Origin: Aralia elata
Taxonomy: Eukaryota; Streptophyta; Magnoliopsida; Apiales; Araliaceae
Direction: 5' to 3'
NCBI GenBank assembly: GCA_034770075.1
Contig: JAVJAP010000351.1
Coordinates: forward strand, 372,001 to 436,000
Length of the DNA: 64,000 bases
The first letter of the stretch is position 1. Each line of letters opens with the position of its first letter. The notes below the pieces were generated by a model that saw nothing but the letters and a program-made list of their open reading frames with translations, did no database searches and was not told the origin of the DNA. Position numbers and translations under genes: made by a program. Below, in pieces: positions 10,139 to 22,146 of this stretch.

Positions 10139-10170
10139 AGTATTAATCTACTGGTTAGTAGATTAATACT
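10139..10170. repeat. Perfect 14-bp inverted repeat (hairpin)
   Basis: AGTATTAATCTACT, spacer GGTT, then the exact reverse complement. It lies just after an A-rich tract and was not seen elsewhere in the window. Confidence 0.9.
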
Positions 10171-10467
10171 TTACATGGGTCGTTCATGATCTCACATGTC
10201 CTGACGTGGGTTAACTCCCTTAAGAAATTCTATGATGCCATTAATTTGTAAAGATCTTACCCAACTCGAGTCTGTCATGAAATTTTTTAGAGCCTGTTTG
10301 GCATAACGGCGTAATAAAATAAAAACACTTTTAAACACTTTTCTTGAAGTTTAATAATATGGAATGGAGTACGTATGCGGAAAGTATATAAGACCTCCTT
10401 GACCATTTTTAGTTATTATTAAAAGAAACTGGAAGTACATGGGAATAGAAAGAAATTATAATAAATA

Positions 10468-10472
10468 CTCTC
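10468..10472. repeat. Target-site duplication, left copy (CTCTC)
   Basis: CTCTC immediately before the TG of the solo LTR; the same five bases follow its terminal CA at 14588-14592. Confidence 0.92.
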
Positions 10473-11473
10473 TGTAATGTCCGAAAATTTTAAACACTGT
10501 ATCAAATTTATTCTAATAAATAAAATTCATTTTATACATAATTTTTCGAATTGAATTGGATCCAGGTAGGTATTATTATTTAATTATATAAATATACGAC
10601 CCAATAATTTTCTTGCATCAAAGGGACTCATTAATAGTGCGATTTAAATTAGTGGGTTAACCCTAAGAGTTTTAATTGCAAGAAAATTTGGAAAGGAGAT
10701 TAATAAATAATTTTATCATTATCGGATTTAAATAATTCAAATAAAGAATTATAGTGGAAATAAGTATTAACTAATTTAATTATTTGATATTAAAAACATA
10801 GTGTTGAGGATTTTAATAACAAGTTGGGCTAGTTACTTCTATTCCAATAGACCCAAAATTCATTAAGCCAGCCCAATTCCGCTTATTTCCTTTGTTGGGC
10901 CGACCAAGTGGAAAATTTCCCATTAATTAAATCAATTGGGCTTGAGCCCATTGCCCTAAACCATCTTTGTACCCAGCCGGGTTGGGCCATGGCCACGGGT
11001 CGACCCGTTTCCTCCAATATTGGGACAACCGGCATGTTAATGAATCAGTAGCAAATCAAATTGGGGGAGGAGGTTTCAGCCGAGCCAAACTCTCAGACCA
11101 GTTGCAACCAAGAAATCCTAAGCCCTAGACACCTCAAATCAAAAATCGAGCCTAGCAACCCCAAACCCTCAATCAAACTGTCAGGCGACGAGCGAGTGAC
11201 GGGGAAGAGGGACGCCCAGCGTGCGCCGGCGGCGACACGAAGAAGCCAGCAGGTCGAAGTGGGAAAAAGGTATCGACGACCGAGCGTAAATTGATCGGAC
11301 CAACGGGTTGAGGCGCGGCGATTGACTGATGGGAACGCACGGCTCGAGGGTGCCATCGAAGCTAGCTGGGTGTTGATGGGGCTGATGTGAACGATCGGTT
11401 GTTACTCTCTCCTTACCGTCGGTTAATAACCCAGCCTTAGGATATTGTCCAAACCAACTGGGTAATTTTTTTC

Positions 11474-11480
11474 TATAAAT
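11474..11480 (+). promoter_or_regulatory. TATA box of GyA LTR (solo copy)
   Basis: TATAAAT is followed by TGAGACTCCAAGCCCC; the second LTR has TATAAATTGAAGGCCCC at 43815. This positional conservation marks the promoter. Confidence 0.65.
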
Positions 11481-12409
11481 TGAGACTCCAAGCCCCAAAC
11501 CCTGAGACTGTCGATCCCTTGGTTTTGTAAGTTCTCCATTAGAAGTCTAGAGATTCCAAATTAGCAACTTTAGGGTTTGAAATTCGAAAATTTAGAAACC
11601 TCAGGGAGAGAAACCCAGCGGGAAGCCACTGTGAATGTCCATTTGGGTTAATTATTTTGGGAGGAGAAGGCGGCAAGCAAATCGATCGGCAGGAAGGTAT
11701 AAATCAGTTCATTCACTTTCTTCTTCTGCGATTAGGGTTGTGTCGTTCCCCTGTTTTGGGACTGTAATATTGTGGATTTAAACAATATAGTAGTATTGTA
11801 TTGTATTGGTTGCACTACCTTGGGTAATTTGGTTCTGAGTATGGTGTTGAAACTAAAACTTTCCCCGGTATTGGGATGTTTGTCTTTACATACTGAATTT
11901 AATTGCTCTTTATGTTGGAGGAAAATGTCCTCTGTATTGGTAAATTAGTCTCTGTATTGGGTTTATGGTTTCTGAAAATTGCTTGATGGTGTTGTGTTGG
12001 TTTACTGGACTTAGAGTTCTGGTATTGTATTATAATTTTGGGTTTAAGAAATCTGGTATCAGTTTGTGTTAAATTGGTTGGATTTGAATTGGGAAGTCTG
12101 TATTGTGTGGGGTTAATTGTTTTGCTGTATTGGATTTACGGTTTTTAGAAAATTGTTTGGTTGTGCTGTGTTGGTGAGACTTTGAATGTTAAGAACCATA
12201 AGGTTCGGCAGCCTTGAGCATAAGACTTGTGCTATTTTGCTACAACTGTTTCAACTAGGCAGCATACCCTTGCCTAGTAGTAACATGAGTTTTAAAACAA
12301 AAGCAAAAATTTTATGGGTAATAACGGTTGGGCTAAGGGGTATGCATAATGAAGTTTAATTGAATTGTTACTATGATCACACAATAAACTAAGGATCAAC
12401 TAGTAATTG

Positions 12410-12890
12410 AGTTAATAATTATTTATTATAATAAAGATAATAAATATTTAATTATTATTTGACTTAAATAATAATTAAATATGAATAAAGTTAATAAGAT
12501 AATTATTTATTATTTAATAATAAATAAAGATAATAAATATTTAATTATTATTTGATTTAAATAATAATTAAATATGAATAAAATTAATAAGATAATTATT
12601 TATTATTTATTAATAAATAATAAATAAAGATAATAAATATTTAATTATTATTTGATTTAAATAATAATTAAATATGAATAAAGTTTATGAGATAATTATT
12701 TATTATTTATTAATAAATAATAAATAAAGATAATAAATATTTAATTTAAATAATAATTAAATATGAATAAAATTAATAAGATAATTATTATTTATTAATA
12801 TGAATAAAGTTAATAAAATAATTATTTATTATTTATTTATAAATAATAAATAATAAATAAATATAAAGTTAATAAATAATTGGTTTTCCT
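12410..12890. repeat. AT-rich tandem repeats inside the GyA solo LTR
   Basis: About four to five imperfect units of roughly 60-120 bases are built from TAATTATTTATTATTTA, AGATAATAAATATTTAATT and AATTAAATATGAATAAA. The GyA 3' LTR has an equivalent array at 44690-45180. Confidence 0.85.
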
Positions 12891-14587
12891 TTTCCCAATA
12901 AATGATAAATAAAGGTGGTAAATATCTAACCATTTAGTTAATACTAATTAGTTATGAATATAACTAATAAGGATAACAATTACTTAATCATTAATGAAAT
13001 AATGATTAAGTATGAGGGAAAATTAACAGGTTAATTCTGACCCTTAATAAATAATGATAATAGACACTTATGTATTAATTAAATATATTAAGTGTGGGTA
13101 GAATCAATACAGTAAGTATTTAATTAATAAGGAACAAGAGTAATAATTACTAAATTACCCCTAGGGTAAATAGTAATTAAGAGTAAACTAAATAAATGAT
13201 CAATGGTTTTCTGTTATCTTTAAACCAAAATAAATTTATTTTATAAATAATAAATAAAGTTTGTTAAACCATACCTAGATACTATTAAAGGTAATAAATT
13301 GAGTATTCAAATGATAGTGACCATGATTAATTATTATCTGTTTAAATAATAGCTAAAGGTCATCAATAATTTTCTGTTAGCTAATGTTAATTAGTAATTA
13401 AATATAGGTGATGAATTTTACCTGTTGAGTAAAAGGTATAGAAAGAGGTGCCAATATACAACTGTTAATTGATAAATCGACTTTACCCGATGATAGGTCA
13501 CTCGAGAGCAATTAATTAAAGCTAAGATTTAAATTGTAGCTGAGCAAACAGGCAAGTTCCTAACCCTAAACTTCTTACATTATTGCAAGTTCTTCTTTAC
13601 TCAACTTTTGCATTGAGCAAATTTCTAAGCCTTATGCACTATTTCTAATTCGTGCAAAAAGGTATATATATACTGTTGCAAGTTATTCTTTAAGCTTGAG
13701 TTTTTATCTCCAAGCATGCCTTAAGTGGTCTAATTACTTTCAAAATTATTCCACATCTGTATATTTATTGACATTCGCACTCGTGCATTTGAAATTCGTA
13801 TATTTAAATTCAGGAATTTATAAACCATTCATGGTTAAGTCTGAACCCTTGTTCGGTCAGACAAAGTATGTGAAATTTATAAAAGCTATCCGAACCAATC
13901 AATGGTGAGGATTCTTAGACTGTATGAACACCCCTTTACTTGTAGGGGAGTACCCCACGTACCGTATATAAGGTACAAATAGCAGAATTAAATGTTATGC
14001 ATATACATAGGGTACGCGAGGCTGATCCCCTCAAGTACGTTATTCTGTAGCCAGTAACCAGAGGGTCAACCAGCTATTGACTCCTCTGGAAGTTATCGTT
14101 CAAAGTCTATTTGACTATCAATTGTTCTAAAAGCATTTAATGTTCTTGCTTCTGATTATTCTATTGTTGAAATCCTTTTAATATTCCTTCATCATGATAT
14201 ATCTTTATTGTTGCACATTAAACTTGCTGGGCAAACTCGTTGCTCATTCTTGCTATATCATGATTTCATTGCAGCTAAACCCGAGACGTCAGGGAAGAAC
14301 AAAGGGAAAGAAAAGATGAAATGATAGATTTCTAGTAGCAGACTTTAGATTTATGTGTTAGTTAAATTCTGTCAATGAAATCTAAACCTTGATAGCTATT
14401 TAAGGTATGTATTGTGTGAATGTTTAAGGTTAATCGTATTCTGGGACTAGTAACACCTTGTAATGAACAACGTATGTTTATTATATTCCGCACTTTTAGA
14501 TATCATATGTTGTTAAAGGTGAATGTTTGTATTGGATCGTGATGACCAGATCCGGGTATTTGGAGACCCGAATTTGGGGGCGTCACA

Positions 14588-14592
14588 CTCTC
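14588..14592. repeat. Target-site duplication, right copy (CTCTC)
   Basis: It matches 10468-10472 exactly. Confidence 0.92.
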
Positions 14593-15718
14593 TCCGTTAA
14601 TTAAAGATATATTTTTAAAATGATAACTTTTTAGAAAAATTTTATTGTTCCAAGCATATTCCCCAGGCTACCTAATATATATGTACGGATTGTTAAGAAT
14701 TTTGTATCATTTTATAATTTGAAAATAAATGTATCTTTTGGTTATCAACAATTTCTTGTTTTATTATTATTATTTTTTTGGAGTTTATTTTTTCCTTTTG
14801 TGAAATTCTGTTTTCTCCTAATTTGGAATTATATTGCGCGTTCTTTTTTCACTCTCGTGCGAATTATTTTTCTCCTTTTGGAAACTTAGATTTAATTTAT
14901 GTAGAGAATTGATTCGGTGATAGATGATTGTAGATATACTCAAAATCGGATATAGGACGCATGTGACATGTCTCTAATTATTGTTCCAAAGACTCTACTC
15001 GCTTTATTTATTTCAAAAATCTCAAGAACGGTTATATATAGATGGTGAAGTAAGACCAAGCTCATGAACTTGTCTAAGGTAGTCAATGACTTTCTCTTTC
15101 CCTTCCAAGTGGCATGAGCCATAACATCCCCAAGTAAGGTTTAAATTCTTTAAATTTTTATAAATTGAACCTTTTGGTCACCGACGTGTAATAGTTGATT
15201 CGAATGGGAGTATTTCGGGTAATTTTACTTCTAAATATCTTTAGAAACACAAAAATTATAAGCATGTGGTTAGTGTGTAATGAAAAAAATAGAAAATATT
15301 CGAGTCAATATAAACGATATATACATTTAGAAGACTTAATTACCTTTTTATTTTGAGTCACGTGTCTTATTCGGGTAAGAAATGCTAAATTTGGTGGCCA
15401 AAAGATTTAATTTACATTAAGATTTAATGTCTTAAAATTAAAACATTAAGGTTTAAGTTATAAAAAGCAAAAACCTTTAAGCTTTAAAGTGTATTTAAGC
15501 ATAAGGGACAAGTGGACAACTTTACCTTTTAAGTTCTTATAATATGCTCCCTTCATTTTATAAAAAGAGTTCTATTTTGTCAATTTTATTTTATTTTATT
15601 TATTTTTTCTAATTTTACAAATGTCTACTTATTATTATTAATGTATAATGATAAAATATCATCAAGTTTTTTTTTTATATCATAATTTTATTATCATACC
15701 AATTTACTAAAGTAATAA

Positions 15719-15766
<48 letters not shown>

Positions 15767-16065
15767 GAACAACCAAAAAAGTTTGTTGAGTTAACTGAGG
15801 TTTTCTGGTTGGTCATGTGTTGACTCGGGAAATGACTATTCTTTCTTAAGTTATTTATGAAAATAAACTCTAAAAATTTTATACAAAAACTAAAACCTAC
15901 TTATCATATTAAAAAACCATATTACCTCTTCAACAAGATATTTTGTTTTTTTTCCTTTTTGAGTAGATTTATATATTGTAATATCATATCAATTTTAAAT
16001 TTAAAATATCTCAAATTAATTTTCAAAAGTCAATAATAATATTATAATTTGGAACGGAGAGAGTA
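14593..16065. mobile_element. Possible Stowaway/mariner-type non-autonomous element
   Basis: Removing the solo LTR and one TSD copy joins 10466-10472 to 14593-14598 as TACTCTCTCCGTT. The exact reverse complement AACGGAGAGAGTA lies at 16053-16065. The ends resemble Stowaway termini (CTCCCTCCGTT), which include the TA target. A second Stowaway-like start (CTCCCTTCATTTTATAAAAAG) lies at 15548, so the real element may be only about 15547-16065. No transposase was seen; a 60-residue open frame at 14940-15122 (-) is unrecognised. The interval contains a TA microsatellite. Confidence 0.4.
15723..15762. repeat. (TA)20 microsatellite
   Basis: Uninterrupted TA run. Confidence 0.95.
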
Positions 16066-16480
16066 CTACATACGATATTGATAGAGGTTTGTGGCAAATG
16101 TGTGTGTATATATATATATTAATTCTCAAAAATTTTAAAGTTCATAATAATATAATATTATGTTATTATAAATTGTTAATCAGTTTTACATATATTATAT
16201 GATAATTTTTTAATAAAATAAATAACCAAATAAAGAAAAAAAAAATTGTTCATGCCTTGCAAGAGCATGCATACTAGTTATATTTAAGATGATATTTGTT
16301 ATAGGTAATGAAAGATACTAACAAAAACTTAGATTACTGAGTATCTGATTACCGGTAATAGAAATTGTTCATATAGTATCATTTTTTATTTAGTAGAAGT
16401 TATGAAATTATTAGTAATTGTTACTGCGAGTGTTTGATATGAATTCAATATTACTTTGTTTATATATATATATATATATA

Positions 16481-16700
16481 GGGAACGGATCAAGAGCATA
16501 CCCCCTTATTTGACATACCAAGCATACTCCCTTTAGCGACGGACCGAGCGACGCTTTGGTCCGTCGCTATATGTTGTTCGTCGCTAAAAGTTATAGCGAC
16601 GGATCGGACCTATGGCAACGGACCAAAACGTTGCCCGGTCCATCGCTAAAGGGGTATGCTTAGTATGTCAAATAAGAGGGTATGTTCTTGATCCGTTCTG
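16481..16700. mobile_element. Foldback MITE (~220 bp) in a TA-rich site
   Basis: The ends are inverted repeats: the left GGAACGGATCAAGAGCATAC pairs with a right end whose complement reads AGAACGGATCAAGAACATAC, and the similarity continues for about 60 bases. Inside is a second perfect stem, TAGCGACGGACC (16534-16545) with GGTCCGTCGCTA (16558-16569). Both flanks are TATATATAT, which fits a 9-bp AT-rich duplication or insertion into a TA run. There is no coding sequence. The superfamily is uncertain (Mutator-like or TA-targeting). Confidence 0.8.
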
Positions 16701-17563
16701 TATATATATTACTTAATACTGATCATTCACAAAAATATCCCTATACTACTTTTAGTCGAATGATTCACTCAAAGGTTATTGCCAAACGTAATTTTACACT
16801 CATTAAAATATTAGCTAACTAATAAATTTAGTATTATTTAATAAACCTTATTAAAAATTTTGATATGCTTATAAACTAATAATTCAAGATATATTTAATT
16901 ATTAAATATTGTAAGACAAGTAGAATAAGATTAACTAACAAATGATATTTTCATTAGTCATTGATCTTTACAAGTGTTGATCACAGTACAATGGTTTCCA
17001 ATACTATTACACTTCTCGTTGCAACCGGGTTCGTTAATTGATTGAAGTTGAGGCAAGAATTCTATGAAGGCTACGAGATCAATGAAGACTTGGATGAGGG
17101 GAGATATTGTAGGCACACTCTGCAAGGCAATATAGGCAGAACTCTTGTGTTAGAGTCGTGGTGTATATGTTTGTGGGTTTGGGTATGATTGAGGATTTAG
17201 CTTTGTGGGGGCTAAGTCCTTAGAGAGATCTCTTGCACTTGTGGAGACTAAGTATGGAACTTAGTCAACCAAACCAACAAAGTATGTCTCTTTATGCTAG
17301 TAGTTTGGTACTTGTGATTCAAGAGAGAAAGTGAGTTGTAGAGAGAGAAGCTCTCAAGTTTTTCAACCTCACGAATGAGAAGGATGGGGTATTTATAAGC
17401 TTCATGGGGTGTGCCCCCATGTGTTGTGCACATGACCCAACTATCACTTCTAATTTGTGACTACAATATCAGTTTTAAGTGTAAATATTGCCTTTTCACA
17501 GTATGTCTCACCTTACACCTCCATCCGCCAGTCCGAAATTCTCGCTGAATCTCACTTCCAGTC
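16701..17563. other. Interval without a recognisable gene; promoter-like segment on the minus strand
   Basis: From about 16970 the sequence is less AT-rich. A TATAAATA box on the minus strand at 17390-17397, followed in that direction by a pyrimidine-rich stretch, looks like an LTR or gene promoter. The only frame (17248-17433, -) is unrecognised. C2 begins at 17564 after CAGTC, its presumed target site. Confidence 0.4.
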
Positions 17564-19346
17564 TGTTAGGTTTGTATATAGCGCAAACATGCAATCAAAT
17601 TATATAAATAGTGCGGAAGCGCAATAAAACGGATTTTAAAATTTTTCATACAAACTATCACCATGATCATCCTTGTGATCAATTATCAATTAAACGAAAG
17701 AGATAGAGATATAGAACTATACCCTCGTGAATCAAAGCTTCCTCAGGTACAAGTTCACCTCCAATTCCTTCGCGTTCTCCTTGAATTCCACCGATTAAAT
17801 TCCTTCCTTTGATCAACGTTAGCCACCCAAGTGTTTGGCCTCTAAAGGTGATCCACCAAGGAATAATAGTTGTTCAAGAAGATGGGTATTGACAAAACCC
17901 TAGTTTCTATCTCTATAGAAATTGTAAGTATTCTCTCTCTCTCCAATTCTTATAGAAGAGTGTGTAACTAACTGTCTAACCCCAAATCATGATAAGACTC
18001 ATCTTATTTATAGATATAGGGAACCCTCCTAAACTATTTAGGATTAGGGTTTTTATTGTAATTAAACTCTTTTAATTAATTATGCTCCTAATCCAATTAG
18101 GAATGCATGAGAGAGTACTTCTATTAATTAATTCCCAATCCCTATTAGGAATTAAATAATAGTAATGGTAATAATAATAATAAGACTCCTCTTATTAATT
18201 TATATTTAATATTTTCAAAATATTAAATAATAAATATTAAGCTATTTAATTTATTCTATCTCCATAGATTAAATTAAATACACCTAACTTATTATTACGA
18301 TTATGTCATTTACTTCTTAAATAAATATTTTCCTTTTGCGGTGTGACCCTTTAGGTTCTCCATATTAAACCGGTTGTGAATAAATCAATTAGAACAATTC
18401 TAATTTTATTTAAATAAATAATATTTATTCTACAATAAGGGTAAGCCCCCTTAGCGGTCAACGACTTTTCTGATAATATAGATTTCAACGTTAATCACAA
18501 AAGAACCTTTCAGTGAATAGTTACCGTACAATTCAATCTTTCTACCATACAATATCTCAATTAAATATAAGACATGGATTTACTGTCAAGTCTTATTTTA
18601 TTTAATTATATGTATTTCGATTCCCAAATGCACAACTCTACATAATGCAAATTAGAAACTCCTTTCTAATTTCATTCTGTATTGGTCAAGGACTGCCGAG
18701 TTGTCATTTATCGAATCACATAGGACATTCACATCTTTTACTAGACGTGTTAGATTCTTTGTTGATCATTCACCTATCTCCATGTACAACTTATTATACC
18801 CAATCATACCCTTTGATATACCCTAAAGGTCTTAAGGGCCATGTCAAAGTATAACTCATCATACACAAGATACCATGATGATCTCAAGTCCAATGATCAC
18901 TTGTACTACTATCACTAGAGGAATTCCTATTGACAGGCGAGTAAAACTCCATTAGGTATTCCTTAGCGAGCCACGTTCAGTGAACTTATTCTCTAATAAG
19001 CACCTATATACTTCCTTTAGTGTCTCCACACAAATGATTATGAGATCAATTATCCTCTTCTCAAGAGCAAGCAACGTATGTACTAATCTATCCGGATTCA
19101 CTAATCCCCTTTTTAGTAATCCAATGATTAGGAACGATTTTAGTTTGTGAGCTATCTAGAATTTAGATCTCATTAGCATGATCACCATCAGGATTCTAAA
19201 AGCATTGCTCAAAACTATGGGTTTATCACATTTTAAATAACACAGCATCATGTAGATAATGAAAATGCCTTTAATAAACGAATAAGATTACAAAGTATAT
19301 GCTACATCATATCAAATATGATTGGCTTGTGTGCATACTACTTTCA
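17564..19346 (-). repeat. C2 3' LTR (1783 bp)
   Basis: On the plus strand it opens TGTTAGGTTTG and closes ACTTTCA. The minus-strand TATA box is at 18005-18012. It lacks about 25 bases of the AT-rich inverted repeat near 18410 that the C3 and C4 LTRs keep. Confidence 0.93.
18005..18012 (-). promoter_or_regulatory. TATA box of the C2 LTR
   Basis: TATAAATA on the minus strand, in the same context as in C1. Confidence 0.6.
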
Positions 19347-19358
19347 ATCTCCTACTTG

Positions 19359-21994
19359 CACTAAAGCCAATCGTCATGGTATCTAATACCCTTCTTCTCT
19401 AAGTGACGATCATCCTGTTGTTGGATAAAGCTTCAGTAGATGGATATGCAATATTGTTCTCGAGAGTCCACTATCTCTATAGTGACTTTTCCTCTTTCAA
19501 TGATTCCACTAATCAAATGAAAGTACCACAACACTTGTTTGAATCCAAGATGAGACTTAGGAACTATTCCTAGTTCTGTAATGAACTTTTCATCTAAACA
19601 ATCAACTTGCAGCTTCATTTACAGCTATATACTTTGTCTTTGTCACTAAACTAGCAACTCTTTGCTGTTTGGAACTTTTCCAATTCACTGCACCACCTTT
19701 TGAGGTAACTATTTACCCTAAAGTGGATTTGTTATCGTCTTGGTCAGTCTGAAAAACTTGAGTCTGTTTAGCCCTCTAGTTTTAATTCAGACCCGCCATG
19801 TATCATGATCACATCCTCAATACCGGTTAGGTACTTAAAGATGTTTTTCACTGTCTTACAGTGATCTTCTCCAAAATATGACTGATCAACATCAGGCCTT
19901 GTATATGCCTGCATACATGATAGTAACTCATGCAATCTCTCTTTTAATTGGAGACAATTTTAGAGAGATACACTCTATGGCTCATCATCATGAGACATCT
20001 CTTGGAGTTTGCCATGCTAAACGCCTTTAGCATCAAATGAATATACGTTCCTTGGGTCAAGCCGAACATTCTTTTAAATCTATCTATCTACATTTATATC
20101 CCCAATTTATAGGATGCTCCTCCCAAGTCATTCATGGAGGAATGTTTAGACAATTTTATCTTTACTGATTATAGCATTGGTGTGTTATTCCTTATCAGTA
20201 GTATATCAACATATAATACCAAGAATGTCACAGCGCTCCCACTGACCTTTTTGTACACACAAGGTTTATTCTCATTTTTGATAAAATCAAACTCTTTTGA
20301 TTGTCTCATCAAAATGAATGTTCCATCTTTGAGAAGCTTGCTTCAATCCATAAATGGATCGTTGCAGCTTATATACTTGATTTGCTTCAACCTTTGAAAC
20401 AAATTCCTCTGACTGTATCATACATACATTCTCCTCAAGTCTTCATAGAGGAAGGATGTCTCCACATCCATTACCAGATTTCGTAATAATCTGTAATCGC
20501 AAGTAAAATCCGAATGGACTTGAGCATTACCCGGTAATAAGGTTTTATCACAGTCAACTCCTTGACTTGAAAAACCTTTTAATCAGGTCTGGTCTTATAG
20601 GTCTCCACCTTGCCATTTGCCTTAGTCTTTCTCTTAAAGACCCATATTCACCCTCTAGGCACTATGCCGTTTTGTGGAGTAACCAGAGTCTATACTTGGT
20701 TCTCTTATATGGAGTCCATTTTGGATTTTCTGGCCATCTGCCATTTCTCTGAGTGTCTTTTACTCATAGCCTCATCGTATATAACTGGATCATCATCCTC
20801 TATGATGCGTACCTCATCATCATCTTCTATGATGAATTCATACCTCTCAGGTATCTTCGGTACTCTTCCAGATTTATAATTCGGTTGTGGTACAATAGGT
20901 CTATCTACAGGTTCCTTGGTTCGACTTAAAGTGCTTTGTGGTTCTTGAACTCCTTCAAGATCTATTTCCCTCCCACTAGCTCATTCAATGATAAACACAT
21001 TATCTATGAAGGCAGCGTGTAGGATTATAGTATTAATATCCTAAACTTTCTTTAGAATATTCCACAAATCTGCACTTGTCAGATTTTGTCCCAAACCTAT
21101 CTTTGAAACCTTTTCACATAAGCTGGACAACCCCTTATCTTAACATACTTAAGAGTAGAAATTCTTCCTATCCATAACCTTTATAGAATCTTGGGCTTGG
21201 ATTTTTGAGGTTACCTTATTTTTGTAGATATGCAGCCGTTTCTAGGGCATAACCCCAGATGGATACTAGAATGTCGGTAAAAATATTATGGACTGCACCA
21301 TGTCCAACAAAATACAATTTCTCCTTTTAGATGCACTAATCAATTATTACGTATCAGGAGGTGTCCATTATGAGAAAATACCATTTTGAGATGATCTAGA
21401 AACTCATTGCATAAGTATTCCTTCCTCGATTTGATCAAAGAATCTTAATACTTTGTCAATATATTTCACTTCTGAATTCTTTGAACATTTCAAATGAATC
21501 AGACTTGTATTTTATCAAATACACACATTCAACTCTTTGAATGACCATCTCCTTTTTTTTTATTAGTTTATTCAATTTGCAACATATTTTTCATGTAAGT
21601 CAAGTATACAAAGTCTATCAAGTATTCTTCCAGTTTCAAACAAAACATTATCATTATAAATAGAACAATAATTGTTCTTAAATATAATACTAGAACCTTC
21701 CTTGTCCAACAACGAAAGTTCTAATGTTTCTAATGAGAACTGAAACATAATAACAACTTATTAACTTAATAGACTTGCCCGTAGGCAATGCTAAACTATA
21801 AGTTCCTATGGTTAATGCAGTAACCTTTGCTCCATTCCCACATATAAGATTACTTACTCTTTGTTTAGCTTTCTACTTCTGCTTAGTCTCTGCATTGGAT
21901 TGCATACGTGAGAACTACAGCCGGTATCTAATACCCAAGTAGAACCTTGACTTACAGAAAGATTTATTTTTAATCATGAGCAAACCTGTATCTG
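19359..21994 (-). pseudogene. C2 pol pseudogene
   Basis: In minus-strand order it has protease (Asp-Thr-Gly region near 21930), an integrase remnant, RT (box Tyr-Val-Asp near 20201-20216, one Asp missing), and RNase H with the same internal loss as C1 (the Phe-Ile-Thr-Glu-Leu-Gly segment near 19560 joins directly to the Leu-Gly-Phe-Lys segment). Many stops and frameshifts are present. The polypurine tract follows at 19347-19358. Confidence 0.85.
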
Positions 21995-22146
21995 TAACCG
22001 AAGCTTCACTAAGCTTCTTCTGGTTAGCCTTTGTAAGATTCTCCTTACAGTTTCCTTTCTAGTATCTAGGCTTATTGCAGTGGAAGCAAACTCTTTTGCT
22101 ATCTGCATCAGTCTTGTTCTTATTGTCCTTTGTTTTTGCCTTTTCA
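21995..22146 (-). pseudogene. C2 gag remnant (zinc-knuckle end only)
   Basis: Only the C-terminal part survives, including a zinc knuckle with the same TAG stop as C1. At about 22146 it joins leader sequence directly. Compared with C1, roughly 740 bases (equivalent to 3292-4032) are missing, with AATGAA-type microhomology at the joint. Confidence 0.8.

Larger units (their letters stand above)
9740..10472. other. Interval without a recognisable gene
   Basis: It holds a pyrimidine-rich stretch followed by an ATG at 9834 with a short open run (about 15 codons), an A-rich tract at about 10063-10116, and a perfect hairpin at 10139-10170. A GAGCCTGTTTGGCATAAC string near 10291 resembles hAT-type MITE ends, but no partner end was found. 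The last seven bases (10466-10472) are the first part of a terminal inverted repeat split by the solo LTR. Confidence 0.6.
10473..14587 (+). mobile_element. Solo LTR of gypsy family GyA (4115 bp)
   Basis: It begins TGTAATGTCCGAAAATTTT and ends GGGGGCGTCACA, the same ends as the GyA 3' LTR at 42813-46952, and is flanked by perfect CTCTC duplications. No internal sequence remains, so it arose by LTR-LTR recombination after insertion. It holds a TATA box (11474-11480), a relatively GC-rich region (10970-11350) and AT-rich tandem repeats (12410-12890). Reading frames inside (for example 11061-11294 and 11181-11498) are not conserved in the second LTR and are not genes. Confidence 0.95.

Noticed and set aside
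10139..10170. Helitron 3' end
   Set aside because: The hairpin is AT-rich and no CTRR terminus follows at the expected distance; no matching 5' TC end was found.
11061..11498. Overlapping frames in the GC-rich part of the solo GyA LTR
   Set aside because: The equivalent part of the second GyA LTR (43370-43780) does not keep these frames; they are LTR sequence.
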